64,000 nucleotides of DNA. Source: Branchiostoma floridae. Its lineage: Eukaryota; Chordata; Leptocardii; Amphioxiformes; Branchiostomatidae. This document shows, one piece after another, positions 17,490 through 31,900 of the stretch (positions are counted from its first letter, which is position 1; each line of letters opens with the position of its first letter). The DNA lies in the NCBI RefSeq assembly GCF_000003815.2, contig NC_049997.1:13022261-13086260 (forward strand), given 5' to 3'. Both the position numbers and the translations under genes were made by a program. The notes under the pieces were generated by a model that saw nothing but the letters and a program-made list of their open reading frames with translations, did no database searches and was not told the DNA's origin.

Positions 17490-19640
17490 CACGCACACTT
17501 TATTTAAGGAATACCAGGTGTACTTTATTGCGTCTTCACATTTTCCATATAAAAACATAGCTATTGTTGGTAGAAATTTCAACCACATAACAGATCATTA
17601 TTGCCTTATATAAGGTGCGGGCAGGGTGACTAACCTTGGTTTTTCATTATCAACTTTGCCTTTGTTATCTAGTCCTTCACAGCTAGGGCCGTCTGTCACC
17701 TGCAGTAAGTTTGATGAATACCCTGAAATATACCAGGTGTACTGCAATCAAAATGGTGTAGCAGATTGGCTCTTCCGCATGAAAGAACGGCTTTTGTCGC
17801 TAGAACTTCTTAATGTACTGCATGTAACATATCATAGCAGATTGGCCCTCCACATTTTCCACATGAAAACACAGCCATTGTGGCTAGAAGTTTCAATTAC
17901 TGTCATTGTAACCTTACATAATGTAAGGGGTAGGGTGACTAACCTGAGTTTTTCATTGGTATTTTTACATAAAAAATATTTTGTAACATGTGCATATGCT
18001 GTTATAATTATGAAAATTACGGTGTATACGTAAAATTTCTCAAATTAAGCGTTTTGTGATTGTGTGTGCATTGTCTAAAACAACTCCTTACATTCAGATC
18101 GCAGAAGACACCTTTGTTGTCTGGTCCTTCAAAACTGGTTGCCTGTCTCCTACAATAGAGTTAATGAATACCTAATGTACTGCATGTAACATATAATAGC
18201 AGATTGGCCCTCCACATTTTCCACATGAAGATACAGCTGTTGTGGCTAGAAGTTTCAATCACATGACATGTCATTGTAAACTTACATAATGTACGGGGTA
18301 GGGTGACTAACCGGAGTTTTGCATTTGGTATTTTTACACACACAAAAGTCTTTTGTAATATGTGCATATTCTTTTATAATGATAACAATTAAGGAGTATA
18401 GGTAAAATTTCTTGCCTGGTCCTTCAAAGCTGGTGGCCTCTGTCTCCTACAATAGAGTTAATGAATACTTAATGTAATGCAGCTAACATATCATAGCAGA
18501 TTGGCCCTCCACATTTTTCACATGAAAACACTAGTGGCTAGAAGTTTCAATCACATGGCGGGTCATTATGACCTTACATAATGTACAGGGTAGGGTGACT
18601 AACCTGAGTTTTTGATTGGTATTTTTACACACACACAAGTCTTTTGTAATATGTGCATATGCATTTACAATGTTAACTATTACGGAGTGTAGGTAAAAGT
18701 TCTCAAATTGAGCGTTTTTGTGACTATGTGTGCGTTTTCTACAGCAACTCCGTTCATTCACATCGAGACAACGCAGAAGACACCTTTGTTGCCTGGTCCT
18801 TCACATCTGTCTCCTACAATAGATTTAATGAATACTTAATGTACTGCATGTAACATATCATCGCAGATTGGCCCTCCACATTTTCCGCATGAAGATACAG
18901 CCATTGTGGCTAGAAGTTTCAATCACATGACAGGTCATTGTAACCTTACATAATGTACGGGGTAGGGTGACTAACCTGAGTTTTTCATTGGCATTTTTAC
19001 ATAAAAAATATTTTGTAATATGTGCATATTCTGTTATAATTATGAAAATTACGGTGTATACGTAAAATTTCTCAAATTAAGCATTTTGTGATTGTGTGTG
19101 TATTTTCTACAACTCCTTACATTCACATAGCAGAAGACACCTTTGTTGCCTGCTCCTTCACATCTGTCTCCTACAATAGATTTAATGAATACTTAATGTA
19201 CTGCATGTAACATATCATATCAGATTGGCCCTCCACATTTTCCACATGAAGAAACATTCATTGTTGCTAGAAGTTCCAATCACATAGCAAGTCATTGTAA
19301 CCTTACATAATGTACAATGTAGGGTGACTAATCGGAGTTTTTCATTGGTATTTTTACACACACAAAAGTCTTTTGTAATATGTGCATATGCTTTTATAAT
19401 GATAACAACAATGTATAGGTAACATTTCTTACCTGGTCCTTCAAAACTGGTGGCCTCTGTCTTCTACAATAGAGTTAATGAATACTTAATGTACTGCATG
19501 TAACATATCATAACAGATTGCCTCTTCATATTTTCCACATGAAGATACAGCTATTGTGGCTATAGATTTTAATCTCACTACAATTATTATGACCTTACAT
19601 AAGATACGGAATAGGGTGACTAACCTTTTTCATTGGAAAC
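17490..19640. repeat. Second satellite family (units of about 300-365 bp)
   Basis: Six or more units with aatgtactgcatgtaacata, gattggccctccacattttc and gtagggtgactaac; starts near 17810, 18170, 18475, 18835, 19190 and 19490. The core is recognisably related to the 187-bp family (acatgaa.acac...ttgtggc.a.a), so the two arrays share an ancestor. Confidence 0.9.
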
Positions 19641-22600
19641 TTTTATATGCCAATAGAGGCAAAATGTAATACGTACATTTGTAATGGTAACAGTTACTGA
19701 ACATGTGTAGAATATTATTCATACAATTTGCCCTGCATCAAGCAATTAAGTTCCGAAAGTTTATGAATATATTTACTGTGTTGGTCCTTACACAGGGAAC
19801 CCAGAGAAGGGAAACCCCAAGGGGTGCAATTCATGTGTATTCCGCTGTGTGTCGCAACGTCCTCCGTGATTCGAGCTCATTTCGACGACTGATCGTTTTA
19901 TGTAATTGTTATTTTTCAGTTTTAAAATATGAATTAGGTATTGACGTATATTACTACTGTAACTTCCCTATGGAGGACAACTATGGATTGCTATAGCAAA
20001 TAAACCATTCGAGAAGGATACAAAAATTTACAAAATTCAACCGAAACAGTTTTTCTATTCTTTCATTGTTTCTATTTAGCCAGGGTAGCTCACTAGAAAA
20101 CACTGGTTAACAGCGAGTCCCTTTTTTATTTGAATCATGTCTGTATCTTAAAACGTTTGGCTGTAAACTAGATGTGGCTTCATATCTCCAAATTCTCCTC
20201 TTCATCTACCTCCTGTATTTCGTCCATTCTCAAAGTGTCTTTAGGACACAAAACGTTTCACCCCAAATCAGCCATCAATTCTTCAGTAACTAAAGGATTG
20301 TTTACCTTATTTTGTGCCCAATTGATGTCTTGCAACCATACAATATCGCCCTGCCGTTGTTTTCAGTGCACCTGCTGCATAGCTGCTTCATGCTATGCAA
20401 TCTAGTCCTTTTATTTTATTATTCATTGATGTGTAAAAGCATACCCGTTTATGTTCCTTGCTTCGATTTAGTGAGCAAAATGGTATTGCAATCTAAATTT
20501 TATTATGACAGTGGAATATCACTTGTTTTTCTTGCAAACGTTAGCTTTCTTCTTGTCTTGATGTTTTCTAAATAATAACTGGTGAGTTGAGATTCTTTAT
20601 CCTGCAAAGTCCGCCTTGTGGTACAACAAAACACCTTAATGAAATACCCAAAAAGTAAGACACACACACAAGCGTTGTATGTTTCACATTTATTTGAATC
20701 ATTTGGGTGTAAAAAGGTTTTTATCATCAATATCACAGCAAGAAAAATAAATCAAATTTGCATAACGGATTTTCCTGTACATGCGATCAATGCTTTTGTC
20801 CTAGTTCCAAAAGCACTTTTAGAAACGCCCCATTTTATGTCTTATGCAAACTAGCGTTATTTACAAAAGACTGCTAATGCCATTGAAATGCCATTCATAA
20901 AAAGCCCTTATGAAATAAAAAGACACTTTCAAGCAATATAAAGGGGGAGGAAAGTATCATCTTCTCGTAACACACAATGACACACTTGTGAAATTCTCAA
21001 ATCTTAACACAAACGAAATAGATTTGCGACAAGGTTCCACACTTTTCTACTTTGAGTTGGCTACAGTTGGCTTCAAAAACATGGGGCAACTGTATTATTC
21101 ATATATTTACTTTCATCTGGCGTTCCATAATAAGTTGATTTTTTTTTGTATTACCAGACTGTACAGGGTGTGAATAACACAAGTCCAGCAACTATGTATC
21201 AGACCTCGTTTTTTATTCTTATGATGAAATATACCATTCTACTTGTACATGTATACATGGTGGGTGGTTGTATATGTTTTTTATTAATAATTTCCAAAAA
21301 CTTTACACTCGCATATTAGGCACATTTGTTAGCAATACACATGGAAGAGCTTCTGATGCGAATTAATTAACAATGGGCACGGTGACCCCTTTGACAGGTA
21401 TCATCATAATGAGTATGTTTTTCCTTTGTAGGTATATACAAAACCAAGTTTATGGAGAAAATTTTGGATGTACCATTTCAACATTCCACCATCATAATGA
21501 TATCATTTAATGTTATTTTTGAAGTTCCGTTTGCACTCTTATTGTAATGGTTCCTTACGATATGATATTCTGATATTCTTGTTGAGTATCTTTTTCATGT
21601 ACTACATAGTTCTTGGGAAATGGTAAGTTTTGTGTTAGTCAACCTTGTGTTCTATAATAATCTTTTCAAGGATACCAAGAGGATGTTGAATGTATAAAGA
21701 GTTGTTCTGGCTTTCCACGTCTTAGAAAAAGTCAACCTTATAAGAGACACACAACGAAGAGTTGGAAGAGGAGAGGTGCCTTTAAGAAAATGTATCTTTC
21801 CTTCAGGTTGAATTGTGCAGATACAAGTATTCTTCTTTCATTGTATTTCTACACTGTTTTGATATCAACGTTTCCGTTTACGAATTGTAAATGTACTCGA
21901 TAAACTTATATTTGACAAGCATAGAAAACCTTCCTCTTACAATTCTCCCTTGGTCTCACTCATTGAAGTCTTCAGAACAGTTGTCTGCTATAGATTTGGA
22001 CCAAGTCAAGTTTTGTCAACTGTCTGCACTACTCAGTAGAAAACGAGCATATGCATTAAAAGCATTAAAGCCCCAAATTTCTAGTTACCCTTTGCAAGAA
22101 GTATAGAGTATAAGAAAAATTAAACCCTGTTTAAAACTTTAGATTTTAAAGCTATAACTTAGTTTCCTTTTTGCAGTTAGTACTTTAGAATGGCAATTAA
22201 TTTTACATGAATGGCAAGTAATTTATAAAAAGGCTGTAGCAGCTGTTAGAAATGTACTACTATTTTAAAGATGAGTAAGTACTAGTCTTTAATCTGTTGA
22301 TAATATTACATCTACTACCATCGCTATTTGGCAGACAAATAAGGATGATGAAGTGAATATGATTTCCTGAGGTTAGTTGCTATAATGCTCACAGTCGGTA
22401 ACATTCGTTCTTTTTACAATAAACCTATAAAGCTCAGGGAAGGGTCCTAGAAACTTAGATGTTGTTTTCATTGATACATGTACGTCTCTTCCCTGTACCT
22501 TGTACAATTGTAAATATTCTGTACAATTGTAAATATTCTGTTTCTGTAGTTAGCTATGTTGGGAAGCATACAATTTACTCTCATATCTACTAAACGTTTT

Positions 22601-22694
22601 CGAACTCTCCTTAGCAGTATTCGACAACATAGATGTCATAATTCAAGCCAACAAACTGTGTTGTACAAGAGTTCTTTAAGATTGTGCATACCTT
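19641..22694. other. Intergenic sequence and probable anoctamin 3' UTR
   Basis: No exon recognised. Short frames at 19703-19996 and 20172-20575 lack splice context and family motifs. On the - strand, AATAAA hexamers read at 21279-21284 and 21212-21217, about 1.4 kb past the distal stop, and could end the anoctamin transcript. Confidence 0.45.
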
Positions 22695-22961
22695 TCATAC
22701 CTGCGTTTCTATACTATTGGCATCAAATTCTTCCGCGCTTGCAAACTCACTCGCTAAGTGATTCTCCAAGAAACCGTTTTGGCTGATTTTACCGTTTGAA
22801 TGGTGGTGGTCGGTTGCGTAGTAATGTTGCCGCATCCGCCTCTCTTCCTCAAGTAACATTTCCATGATGATGCGTTTTTCTCTTCTCTGACGTTCTTTGA
22901 TTTCTTTGACTTCGTCCGGAATAAGCCAGGCGATGAAGTCCTTAAGAAAAATCACAACATT
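22695..22961 (-). CDS. Anoctamin alternative last exon, distal (PDZ-ligand form)
   Basis: Acceptor ccttcctttccag. Reads [20 protein letters not shown], then a basic/acidic helix ([20 protein letters not shown]) and a tail ending SIETQV-stop. It aligns with the last anoctamin helix (F.......IPD.P). It is homologous to the exon at 23929-24105 and joins the same donor in the same phase. The ETQV end fits the class I PDZ-binding pattern. Confidence 0.88.
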   Translation of the reverse strand, partial: NVVIFLKDFIAWLIPDEVKEIKERQRREKRIIMEMLLEEERRMRQHYYATDHHHSNGKISQNGFLENHLASEFASAEEFDANSIETQV

Positions 22962-25900
22962 CTGGAAAGGAAGGAAAAGTAAAGAATGTTGTGATTCTAT
23001 TTTTAGAAAGTAATAATGTTTCATCATCCACTCGGACAGGTGACCTGGCGAATCCCCATCTCTTATGTCATACCTGTGACGCGAAAACGTTCGATACGGG
23101 TGTTCCGGACCGGGCCATAACTTCCGTATCGCACAGGTTCGAAAGGCGCATCACACGAGCTCCATTCGAATAAATCGAACTGTTTCGGGCGGGCCGAGTG
23201 CGGCGCCATCGAAAGTTCGATACCTGATTCGGACGTTGGGACATTACTGTTGCAACACTTTTTGTTCAGGGCACCAAATTTGTTCAACTTCTGGCGCATT
23301 TCGCATCAAAACAGGGGTTTTCTCAGTGGGTATGACATAAATAAAATACAACACGGTGTATTCCGCATCACCCTCGGTCCCAGCCCTCCAGCGGGTCGGA
23401 TCACCCTCCGGCCTTCGGGCGATCCGACCCGCGGTCGGGCTGGTACCCCGGGTGATACGGAATACACCGTGTTGTAGTCTATATGTATCGGCCAATGAAA
23501 GGATTACGTCACGCCGCAAGGCGGCCGTAAGCACGTCAGCTGATGATGATTTTCAATACACATAAAGATTACAATATATCTGGATCTGTAATTCTTTAAA
23601 GTAATGCTTGTTGCATAACACATGCACTTGTGCTCTCTCTTAACTCAAATAGGTGAAACATGCCACAGCGTTAGCATTGGTCAAGGAACCCATGGCCACA
23701 TTCTAACAGAGGCTCTCTGCTCTCTGTGATATATGAGTTAATGTTGCTTCAGAGCTATGTATGTAACATTAGACATAAAATCTGACCAAACATTAACATA
23801 AAGATGTACAGAAAATACACCAAATGCCTTGGTAGTCCACAGCAACCAACATATCATTAGATGATACGGTCTGCTGACAAAAACAAACTTGCAACACAGA
23901 AAAGTGCAAAGAACCTTTCTAAAACAATCTAAAGGGGCTCTTTTTCCATTTCCATGTCGACGTCGACCTCTCCTTGTCGCACATTTTCTTCGTGGATAAG
24001 AGCGTCCATCATGATCTTATTTTCTTTCTTTATCTGTTCGTCGAGTTCTTTAGGCACATCTGGGATAATGTAGCCTATGAAGTCTCTCAAGAAAATAATA
24101 AAATTCTGAAAAGACACGACAACAAAGAAGAAGAAATCACTAAAAAGATACAAATGAGCATAATTACAAAGAAAACACAGGGTAATAAACAGCTATGTTT
24201 TAAGATTATGGGTATGATAAAAATAAGCCGAATTTTAATGCATGCCAAAATAATGAAACTTAAGTCATAATGAGTAGAAATCAGGAAACCAAAATGTCAG
24301 AAAAGTAACTTATAATATATAACAAAATGTACAATCATAGGGACTAAAGACAATAGAATAACATCTTTGTAGTCCAAAGTATTTATTGACAACCTCTGCA
24401 CTAAGACCAAAATTGAGGGTCCCCACTTTGGGGGCTTAATTTTCAACATAATGCAAGCATTTAGAATCCTGTCTACAATCCTGTAACACCCATCTACCAG
24501 TATATTTGATCATTTTTCCCAGTCCTAAGTGTCCACTATACACAGCAGCTGGATTGCATTTTCCTATCCTGCATGAGTAAAGAAATACTACTATTACTAG
24601 AGCCCTACCTGGAAACATATAACAAAGCCTAATCTGGCAGCAAAGATGTGCCAGTATGCTAGGTTGTACTTGTACGGCTCAGCCTCCCAAGGAGCATCCC
24701 TGAAGTCTCGATATCTAGAAATGTCGGAAGGAAAAAAGGTCAGTGCTTTCATCTGTCACTGTCATCATTTACATATACGCTCAGTTTCGATGCTCATGAT
24801 CACAAGTATTGAAATCAGATTATGATCAAGTATTAAAATTAGATGCTACAACAAACACAATCGTGTCTGGGATGGCAGACTTCACAACTTCAAAAGCTCC
24901 ACAGGTCAAAGCATGCACACACAAACAGAATCGCACAATCAAACTGACAAACAGGACAAAAAAGTAATTGCTGTGGATGAAGGAACAAGAACAGTACAAT
25001 AAGTTTCAGAATCTGTAAAATCCAAGAACTAATTTTCTTCTTATTCTCATTGTACAAAATACTAAGATGAACCTGATAAATATCTTTGTTGAGCTAAAAA
25101 GTTATGCCCATTGCATACATGTATGAAGCATACACTGTCAGACTTAGTACACTTGTACACATCTCCTGGAACAATAATATGAGCTGCATGTACATTATGT
25201 TTTTGTATGTTGTCATATATTGACTAATAACACTTGGTTATATGTAACACTAGTTCCCTTAATCCGTGGGGTAACCTAGATTCGTTTTTAAAAAATGGCT
25301 ATTTAGAGATTTCCGGTCAACGACGTGGGTTTCAAATATTAACATTTTCAAGATATTGCAATGTGAAACTACATCCCAACGACTTAACGATCTCCAAATA
25401 CCCTATTTTTATATACAACGAATATAGGTTACCTTACGGATAAAGGTGAACTAACATTACAGGCTAGTGTGGTTTATAATATACTGCATGTTTTTTCACC
25501 TGCAAAATTGGACTACTTCTCCCAGAGATCTGTTGTCCCTTGGTTCACTGCCCGGCTCGAAGTCGGACACGTTGAAAGTTGAGAGCGACCAGTCGATGAA
25601 GCCGTGGAGCGAACCGTCAGGACTGTACATGTACTGGTACACCGTCCTCGGGATGAAGTTGGACGTAATGGCAATCACAAAGGCCTGAAAAACAGGACTG
25701 ACTTTTGAAACTCATTCTGTAAAGAATAATTGGTTGAAAAATTGAAATTGAAAGGTGATTGGTCAGAAGGATTATGGTGTGTGATTGTTGATTGGTCAGG
25801 AAACCTTTAATCCACTTAAAACTGATTGGTTAGGAAAATTTGTGCCCATGAAATATGACTTGTCAGGAAATTGTGATTGTTACATTATTAGTTAGGTAAG

Positions 25901-28900
25901 GGATAGTCAGGCAAACTGAGGCCCTAGAAGATGTTTGGCCGGGAAAAATTTTGGAAAGATAATGGAAATGAAGGAATTGTGCATTAATGATGATTGGTTT
26001 AAGTCTGTGTTAAAGTATGTGAAAAAGAACTTGTCTGGAAAGCTATGATATCAAAGTGACAGATGATAGGTCGGAAAGCTTAACCCTTAGAACAATAAGG
26101 ATAATATTTTGCCAAAGTAATGTGAGATCTACATGTAGTTCATCAATACATTCAAGTTCATCAAAAGAAATCTATGATTTTTAGTTCACAAAACGCTCCT
26201 TTTAACATCATAATGCATGCTAGAGGCTATGTAAGTCTGTAACTCTTGAAACTTTTGTAACTAAAGGACAGAAAAATAGGAGAATGAATCTTACATTCAC
26301 AATGACAGAAATCTTGGTGATTCCCTTCAAAATGTTGTACCAAATGCCTGTGGAGAGAAAAGAAACGTACAACATAGAAACCCCAGCACTGACAGCTCAC
26401 CTTTTCAAGATGTATGAATAGAGTTTGAAAATTAAAACAAAGCAAAAATCATAACCTAATGCATTGCAGGATTCAAACATTCACTTTTGTCACAAAACCA
26501 TTGTATCATGTATTACTTGGAATCTGAGACATGAACATACAATACAATACTTCGGATTCCATGTAAAAAAGGAAACAAAATCCTCAAAGCAATTACAACA
26601 TGCATTACCATTTGGACTTTAACATAATTAGCTTTTCTTACAATCATTACTGACCATCCATGCATAATTTAGTAACAGGAAATAAATGCGGATAAAATTG
26701 CTCTAAATTACAATCAATCCATGTTACAAGTATTTGTATTTGCAACAGTACTACATTTACGTCTCAAGCAGAAATTTGCAATCTATGAACTGGTTTGAAA
26801 TCCTTGGTTGTGATACAGCAGAAATCAGCACAGCATTACTCTGGGTACAAGGGGCAACGGTACATTTTAAACTATTCACAAACACGTATCACCATACTTT
26901 AAAATGTACCTATGTCCTTTGCCCTTTCGGCCATGGGCCTGCGAAGCTCCTGTACAAATTTTCGTGCATCGAGTCTTATCTCTAGAACGTTGTTGACGAG
27001 GGCCAGCAGCGGCGCTAGCGGGAAGGAGGCCACGAAAATCGTCACAAAACCAAACTGGATGACTGGAAAACAAATGTCAACGTCAGCACTCATTGTGCAA
27101 TGTACACCAAAAATTGATACACATTGTAGCTTCTTCGGAAAGATTTGTTAGAACGTATTCTTGTAAGTTAGAGATTATCATACATGTAGCACAGACATGT
27201 AAAAAGGTTAACATTTTGGAAATTGGGGACACTATACTGAAATCTTACAACATATTAATTATGCACAATCTTTGTGCTAAATCTTAGCACATTGTATTGC
27301 TTGACCTAATGCTGTAATACATACTCATCTCCAGATACTCAGGTGACAGTCCACTGAATGGTTCCAAGACGAGGTCCTCCTCCCAACGCGTGTCTCGCGG
27401 GCCGGCCTTGTCCTCCGCTCTCTCCGCACGCTCCTTGCACAGGCCGAAACACGTGCATTCTCGCAGAAACTTCTTGAGTTTTCTGTACAGCAATCAAAAG
27501 TATTATGAAACACGTGCATTCTCGCAGAAACTTCTTGAGTTTTCTGTACATCAATCAAGAGTGTTTTGATGAAAAAAGCATTCTCACAGAAACTTATACA
27601 GGGATAGTACTGCAGAAATAATTTCTGCTCATCAGTAATCCGGAAAGAAATGAATTTTGAGCAGAAAGAGGAATTCAAAGGACTAATGTTTTTGTACATG
27701 GCTTGTTCCCCCTTATCAAATTTATCTCCGCATCCCTTACATCAGGGACTTGAAAATCTTACTTCCATTTTGGCCATATATCATTTTATTTTATCAATGT
27801 TTTGTGAATATGCATTTATTTATGATAATGTTTACTAATCATTAATGTATTATTTGACCAAGACATGTCAGAGAACATGATACTACATTACATGTTAATA
27901 GGGAAATGCAGAAATAATCTATGCAAAATACAAAAATATGGCATCAACAAACATGTTATTTTGTGACTAGTGACCATTATTTTGTGACAATTGAATCCCA
28001 GCAGGGAACAGATGTACACTAAGATACTTTGGACGTTAAATATCATAATTATGTTATACGGTTTGATCAAAAGATTGTTCTACTTACGGCATCCCGATCT
28101 CCATCACATTGTTTTGAATGAGCTGTTTGCCAGCCATGATGATGGACAGCTGAATACACAGCTCATAAAGGCATCCTCCCGGCCCACACTACAGGAGAAT
28201 ACATTTGCATAGATTAACATAATGTTTGCATACTTGACATACATTAGCACTATAATGTTTGCATAGTTTGACATATACTTGCACTACTTACATATTGGTC
28301 CAGCTCTTTGGGCTATTCTAGTTGCAAAACTCACATGGGGAATCAAAAGGTTTTTCTTACAGCTACCCTACAGTATCTTTTAAACAAGCAACATAAGTAG
28401 GTATTCAAGTATATGTTTGAATTTACATACTTCAGTTAATAAGTTAAGACAAACTTAAGCTACAAGTATTCAGTTCTATTTATCGTTCTTGTATCATAAG
28501 ATTAGTGACAAAATCCTAACTGAAACCGCTTGCAGTAATCATCACTAGGAAATCAGCACCAAGGAGAAATCAACTTTGAGTGATTCTATAAGTGATATAA
28601 TTAATAAAATCTACAGTTACAATGTACATTTATGTGATGAAGCTTAAATAACCTTTTCCTAAAAGGTACAAGGCTTCAGGTTACCTACATGTAATTTGCC
28701 CAGTTTATAGCATTCAAATGTGCTTGAAGCTACTTCAAAAAGGAAGGGACTAATAATAATATAACATCTATGATGTACGACACTACTTCCAGGATATAAG
28801 GCACAATAAGAAAGAATGCCACTGTGAATTACCTCTTCCATGCGTAGGCCAGGTGCTGCATAGATGTATTGTCCAGGGCGGCCCATGAACCTTAGAATAA

Positions 28901-31900
28901 AGATAATGATGCCATAAAATAAGCATAATTTATTAGTTATGAAGTTATACATAAAACAACACTCAGTCTGTTATTGAATAGTAGCAATTGTTGCGTATGA
29001 ATTTCTACAGATAATTCTAATTATGGATGTTCATCTAATAATATTTTCCCTATCTTGCATGTGTGAGCTGTTATCAAATATATTTAGTTTGCTTGTCTGC
29101 AGCCAAAGCATTTCTTATGTAAGCACCACAAGGGATACATTTTGATACCTACTAATGATACCCATAACCACCAACCTTATGTACTTAAAATTTGTAACAT
29201 CGAGCTAGCTAGTCAGGCTAACACATGCATCACATAGACTAACTCTAACATGCATCCTCACACAGACTGTCTGTTGAGGTATGACTATATGAAATTAATA
29301 AACAATTAGAAAAAGTATTTTTTATGCTTTGGGTTATTTATTTGAACCAAACAAAGAGGTAGAAAAACAGTCTGAGACCAGAAAGAATTCCCATTATCTA
29401 GTGTATCATATAAGATACACTTACATGTATATCTTATACCTAAATGTAGGTAGGTTAGGTATAAGATACACAAAAACCTGCAGAATTCATGCTCACCTGC
29501 CCTTAAAGAAGGCCACATAGAAAATGGAAGCATACGAATTGACAAATTTGAGGAGGAAGAGCTTGAAGATGAGTTTGTCTTCATATTCTGTTTCAGTCCT
29601 CGGACACTCCAGTTGGGTCAGGAAGGCTGCCACACTGCCATAGATCTGTGAGTTAGGAAATGTAATTTTCAAAGTTAAAAAAAAGTTGCCCAATCTGTAA
29701 CAGATGCCCAACTCCATTTCTGTAGACCTTGGGCCACACATTTGTGCAAGCTACTACGTATACAGCAGGAGGCTAGTCCGCTGGTAGTGATGTGTGTTTA
29801 ACTCTCATTGGATTCTCCTGTCGATTTGACAGATGATCAGGCAGACAGGCATTTGCCAGTGGGTTCGGCAACCTGTTTGCCTGACTGCACATGACGTTCT
29901 ATGGTGAAGGAGGGGTGTGCAATTCCTTCTCCACCCTCTCGTCTACTGAGCACTAAGTCTCACAGGGACAGAACTGTATGTCACGTGTGAGACGGCTCCA
30001 GCAGCTGCAGCTTTGTTGTTCGGAGTAACCGTCTCCCATACTCTTCCTCATTAGTGCTGAGTGCTAAGCAGTGAAAGTAACATGTACCATTTTTAAAGTC
30101 TTTGGTATGACACAGCCAGGGTTGAACTCATGACCTACCGAATGCAAGGCGAACACTCTACCCACTTGGCCACTGCTACGGTTGCAATTTTCAAAGTATC
30201 TGCATAAAACTGGTAGATTGAACTCTTTGCAGTGACGCAGAGAGGTAAAGTTAGTCCCATACAGTTTATGAGGACGTAGACATGGGTATCCATTGTGTGT
30301 ACGGCACAGTATTGGAAGGCAAAGACCAACCCTTTCATTCCACCACCTTTTACCTCTCCAACTGAGGCGTTTTAAAATTGTCCAAATTGTGGAAGAGGGC
30401 GCTGATTGGTCCCTACACATCAGCATTTTAAGAAATGGGTTCAAGCGCTCGCTCGAACAGGTATTCCAACACCCGTAATGCCCTCTTTCCACTTGTGGGA
30501 GGCCTGTTGTCATCAAACAAGCACTCATTCCTCATTAAATGAAATCACAATTAAAAGGTATGAATGTGCAGTTCTGGAAGCGAGTAGCAACTACTACCCG
30601 GATGGTACACAGGTTATATGTGACCAGGCCAATATACACAAAATGCACATCAAAGTAGAGCAGTTCCTGAGCTCACCTCGTCCAGAATGAGGATGACGAT
30701 AAGGTTGAGTGTGACGGCAGTCCCTGACACAATCTGCCCAGAGTTGGGGTAGATGGCGAGCGCTGAGGCCACCGACAAACGGTACATGATGACGGCAAAC
30801 ACCGCTGCCAACGTCACAGTGAACTGGAAGAAAAATTACAGCATTGATATAGTAATGATTGCATATAACTTACAGAATACGTTTGTGCTACCTTAGTATG
30901 TGAATTTTCATTGTTCACTCTTGTGTACCTCACCTGAAAAAATTACGTATGTACATTTTAAAGGCAAATATAGCTTCAACCCATTACATAGACAAGAGAT
31001 GACCACTTTTTCTAAAGAAATTTTTAATGAAAAATTTTCGTAAATATTTTCCCTTTCATAAAATTAAATATCTTTGTCATATCATATCATTGTCTATTGC
31101 AGCCTCTATGTTAAAAAAATTATTAAATGATCCACCCTCCCCAAAAAAGAATTTTTATAAAAGACTACAATTCTCGTAATACGACAATATCTAACAGTAA
31201 AAGATTACAAACTTTAAGATAAACGCACATACCATGGTTAAGATGGTAACTGATGACACACCCACAGCAAACAGTGTCTGTTTCTTCGGTAACTTCACTT
31301 CTTCACCCTGCATGTCGAAAAATAAACAAACATTAACGACAACATTACAAAAAAATAACCTTTCATTCCAACTGGTGACCTAATTACATGATATAAGATA
31401 AAAAGCATCCCTTTACCAAGATACAGGAAGCCAAGCTTTCTATCTACTTTGTAGTATTGGTGTACGATTCATATTAACTTAAAGGCTTATTTGTTATGTT
31501 TTGCAAAAGTAAGCCTTCATTCAATTTCAGTTGTAATGTACATGACAAAAACTAAGGCATAGCACAAGCATTTGTTGCATCTAGTGTTTGATTGTCATTC
31601 CAAAACTAACAGTCCAAATTAGACCTGTAAAATGCTTTAAGTGATTGAGTTACACAAAAGCAGGCTAATTTACACATTGCCTTATAAATTGAAGCAAGGT
31701 GCTGAATAATAATTAAACAGAGCTGTCAATAACCATGCTAAATCATCGAAAAAGAACAATAACTGCTTTCATTGTAAAATTTAACAAATAATTTGAAAAA
31801 AATCTTTTTGGGGCAACGAACTTTGTCCAAGGCAATGATTTTGTTGTGAACAGCTACAATAGTTCTAAAAATTACAGAATTTCTCATTAAAGATTTTGAA

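Noticed and set aside
19703-19996. 97-codon + strand frame in the intergenic region
   Set aside because: No domain, splice context or composition bias; directly follows satellite sequence.
23244-23565. Overlapping open frames on both strands over 23250-23565
   Set aside because: Symmetric frames produced by the GC-rich hairpin; no family motif.
27325-27699. Alternative long - strand frame over the duplicated acceptor, rich in cysteine
   Set aside because: Out of frame with the anoctamin exon and largely made of the 61-bp duplication.
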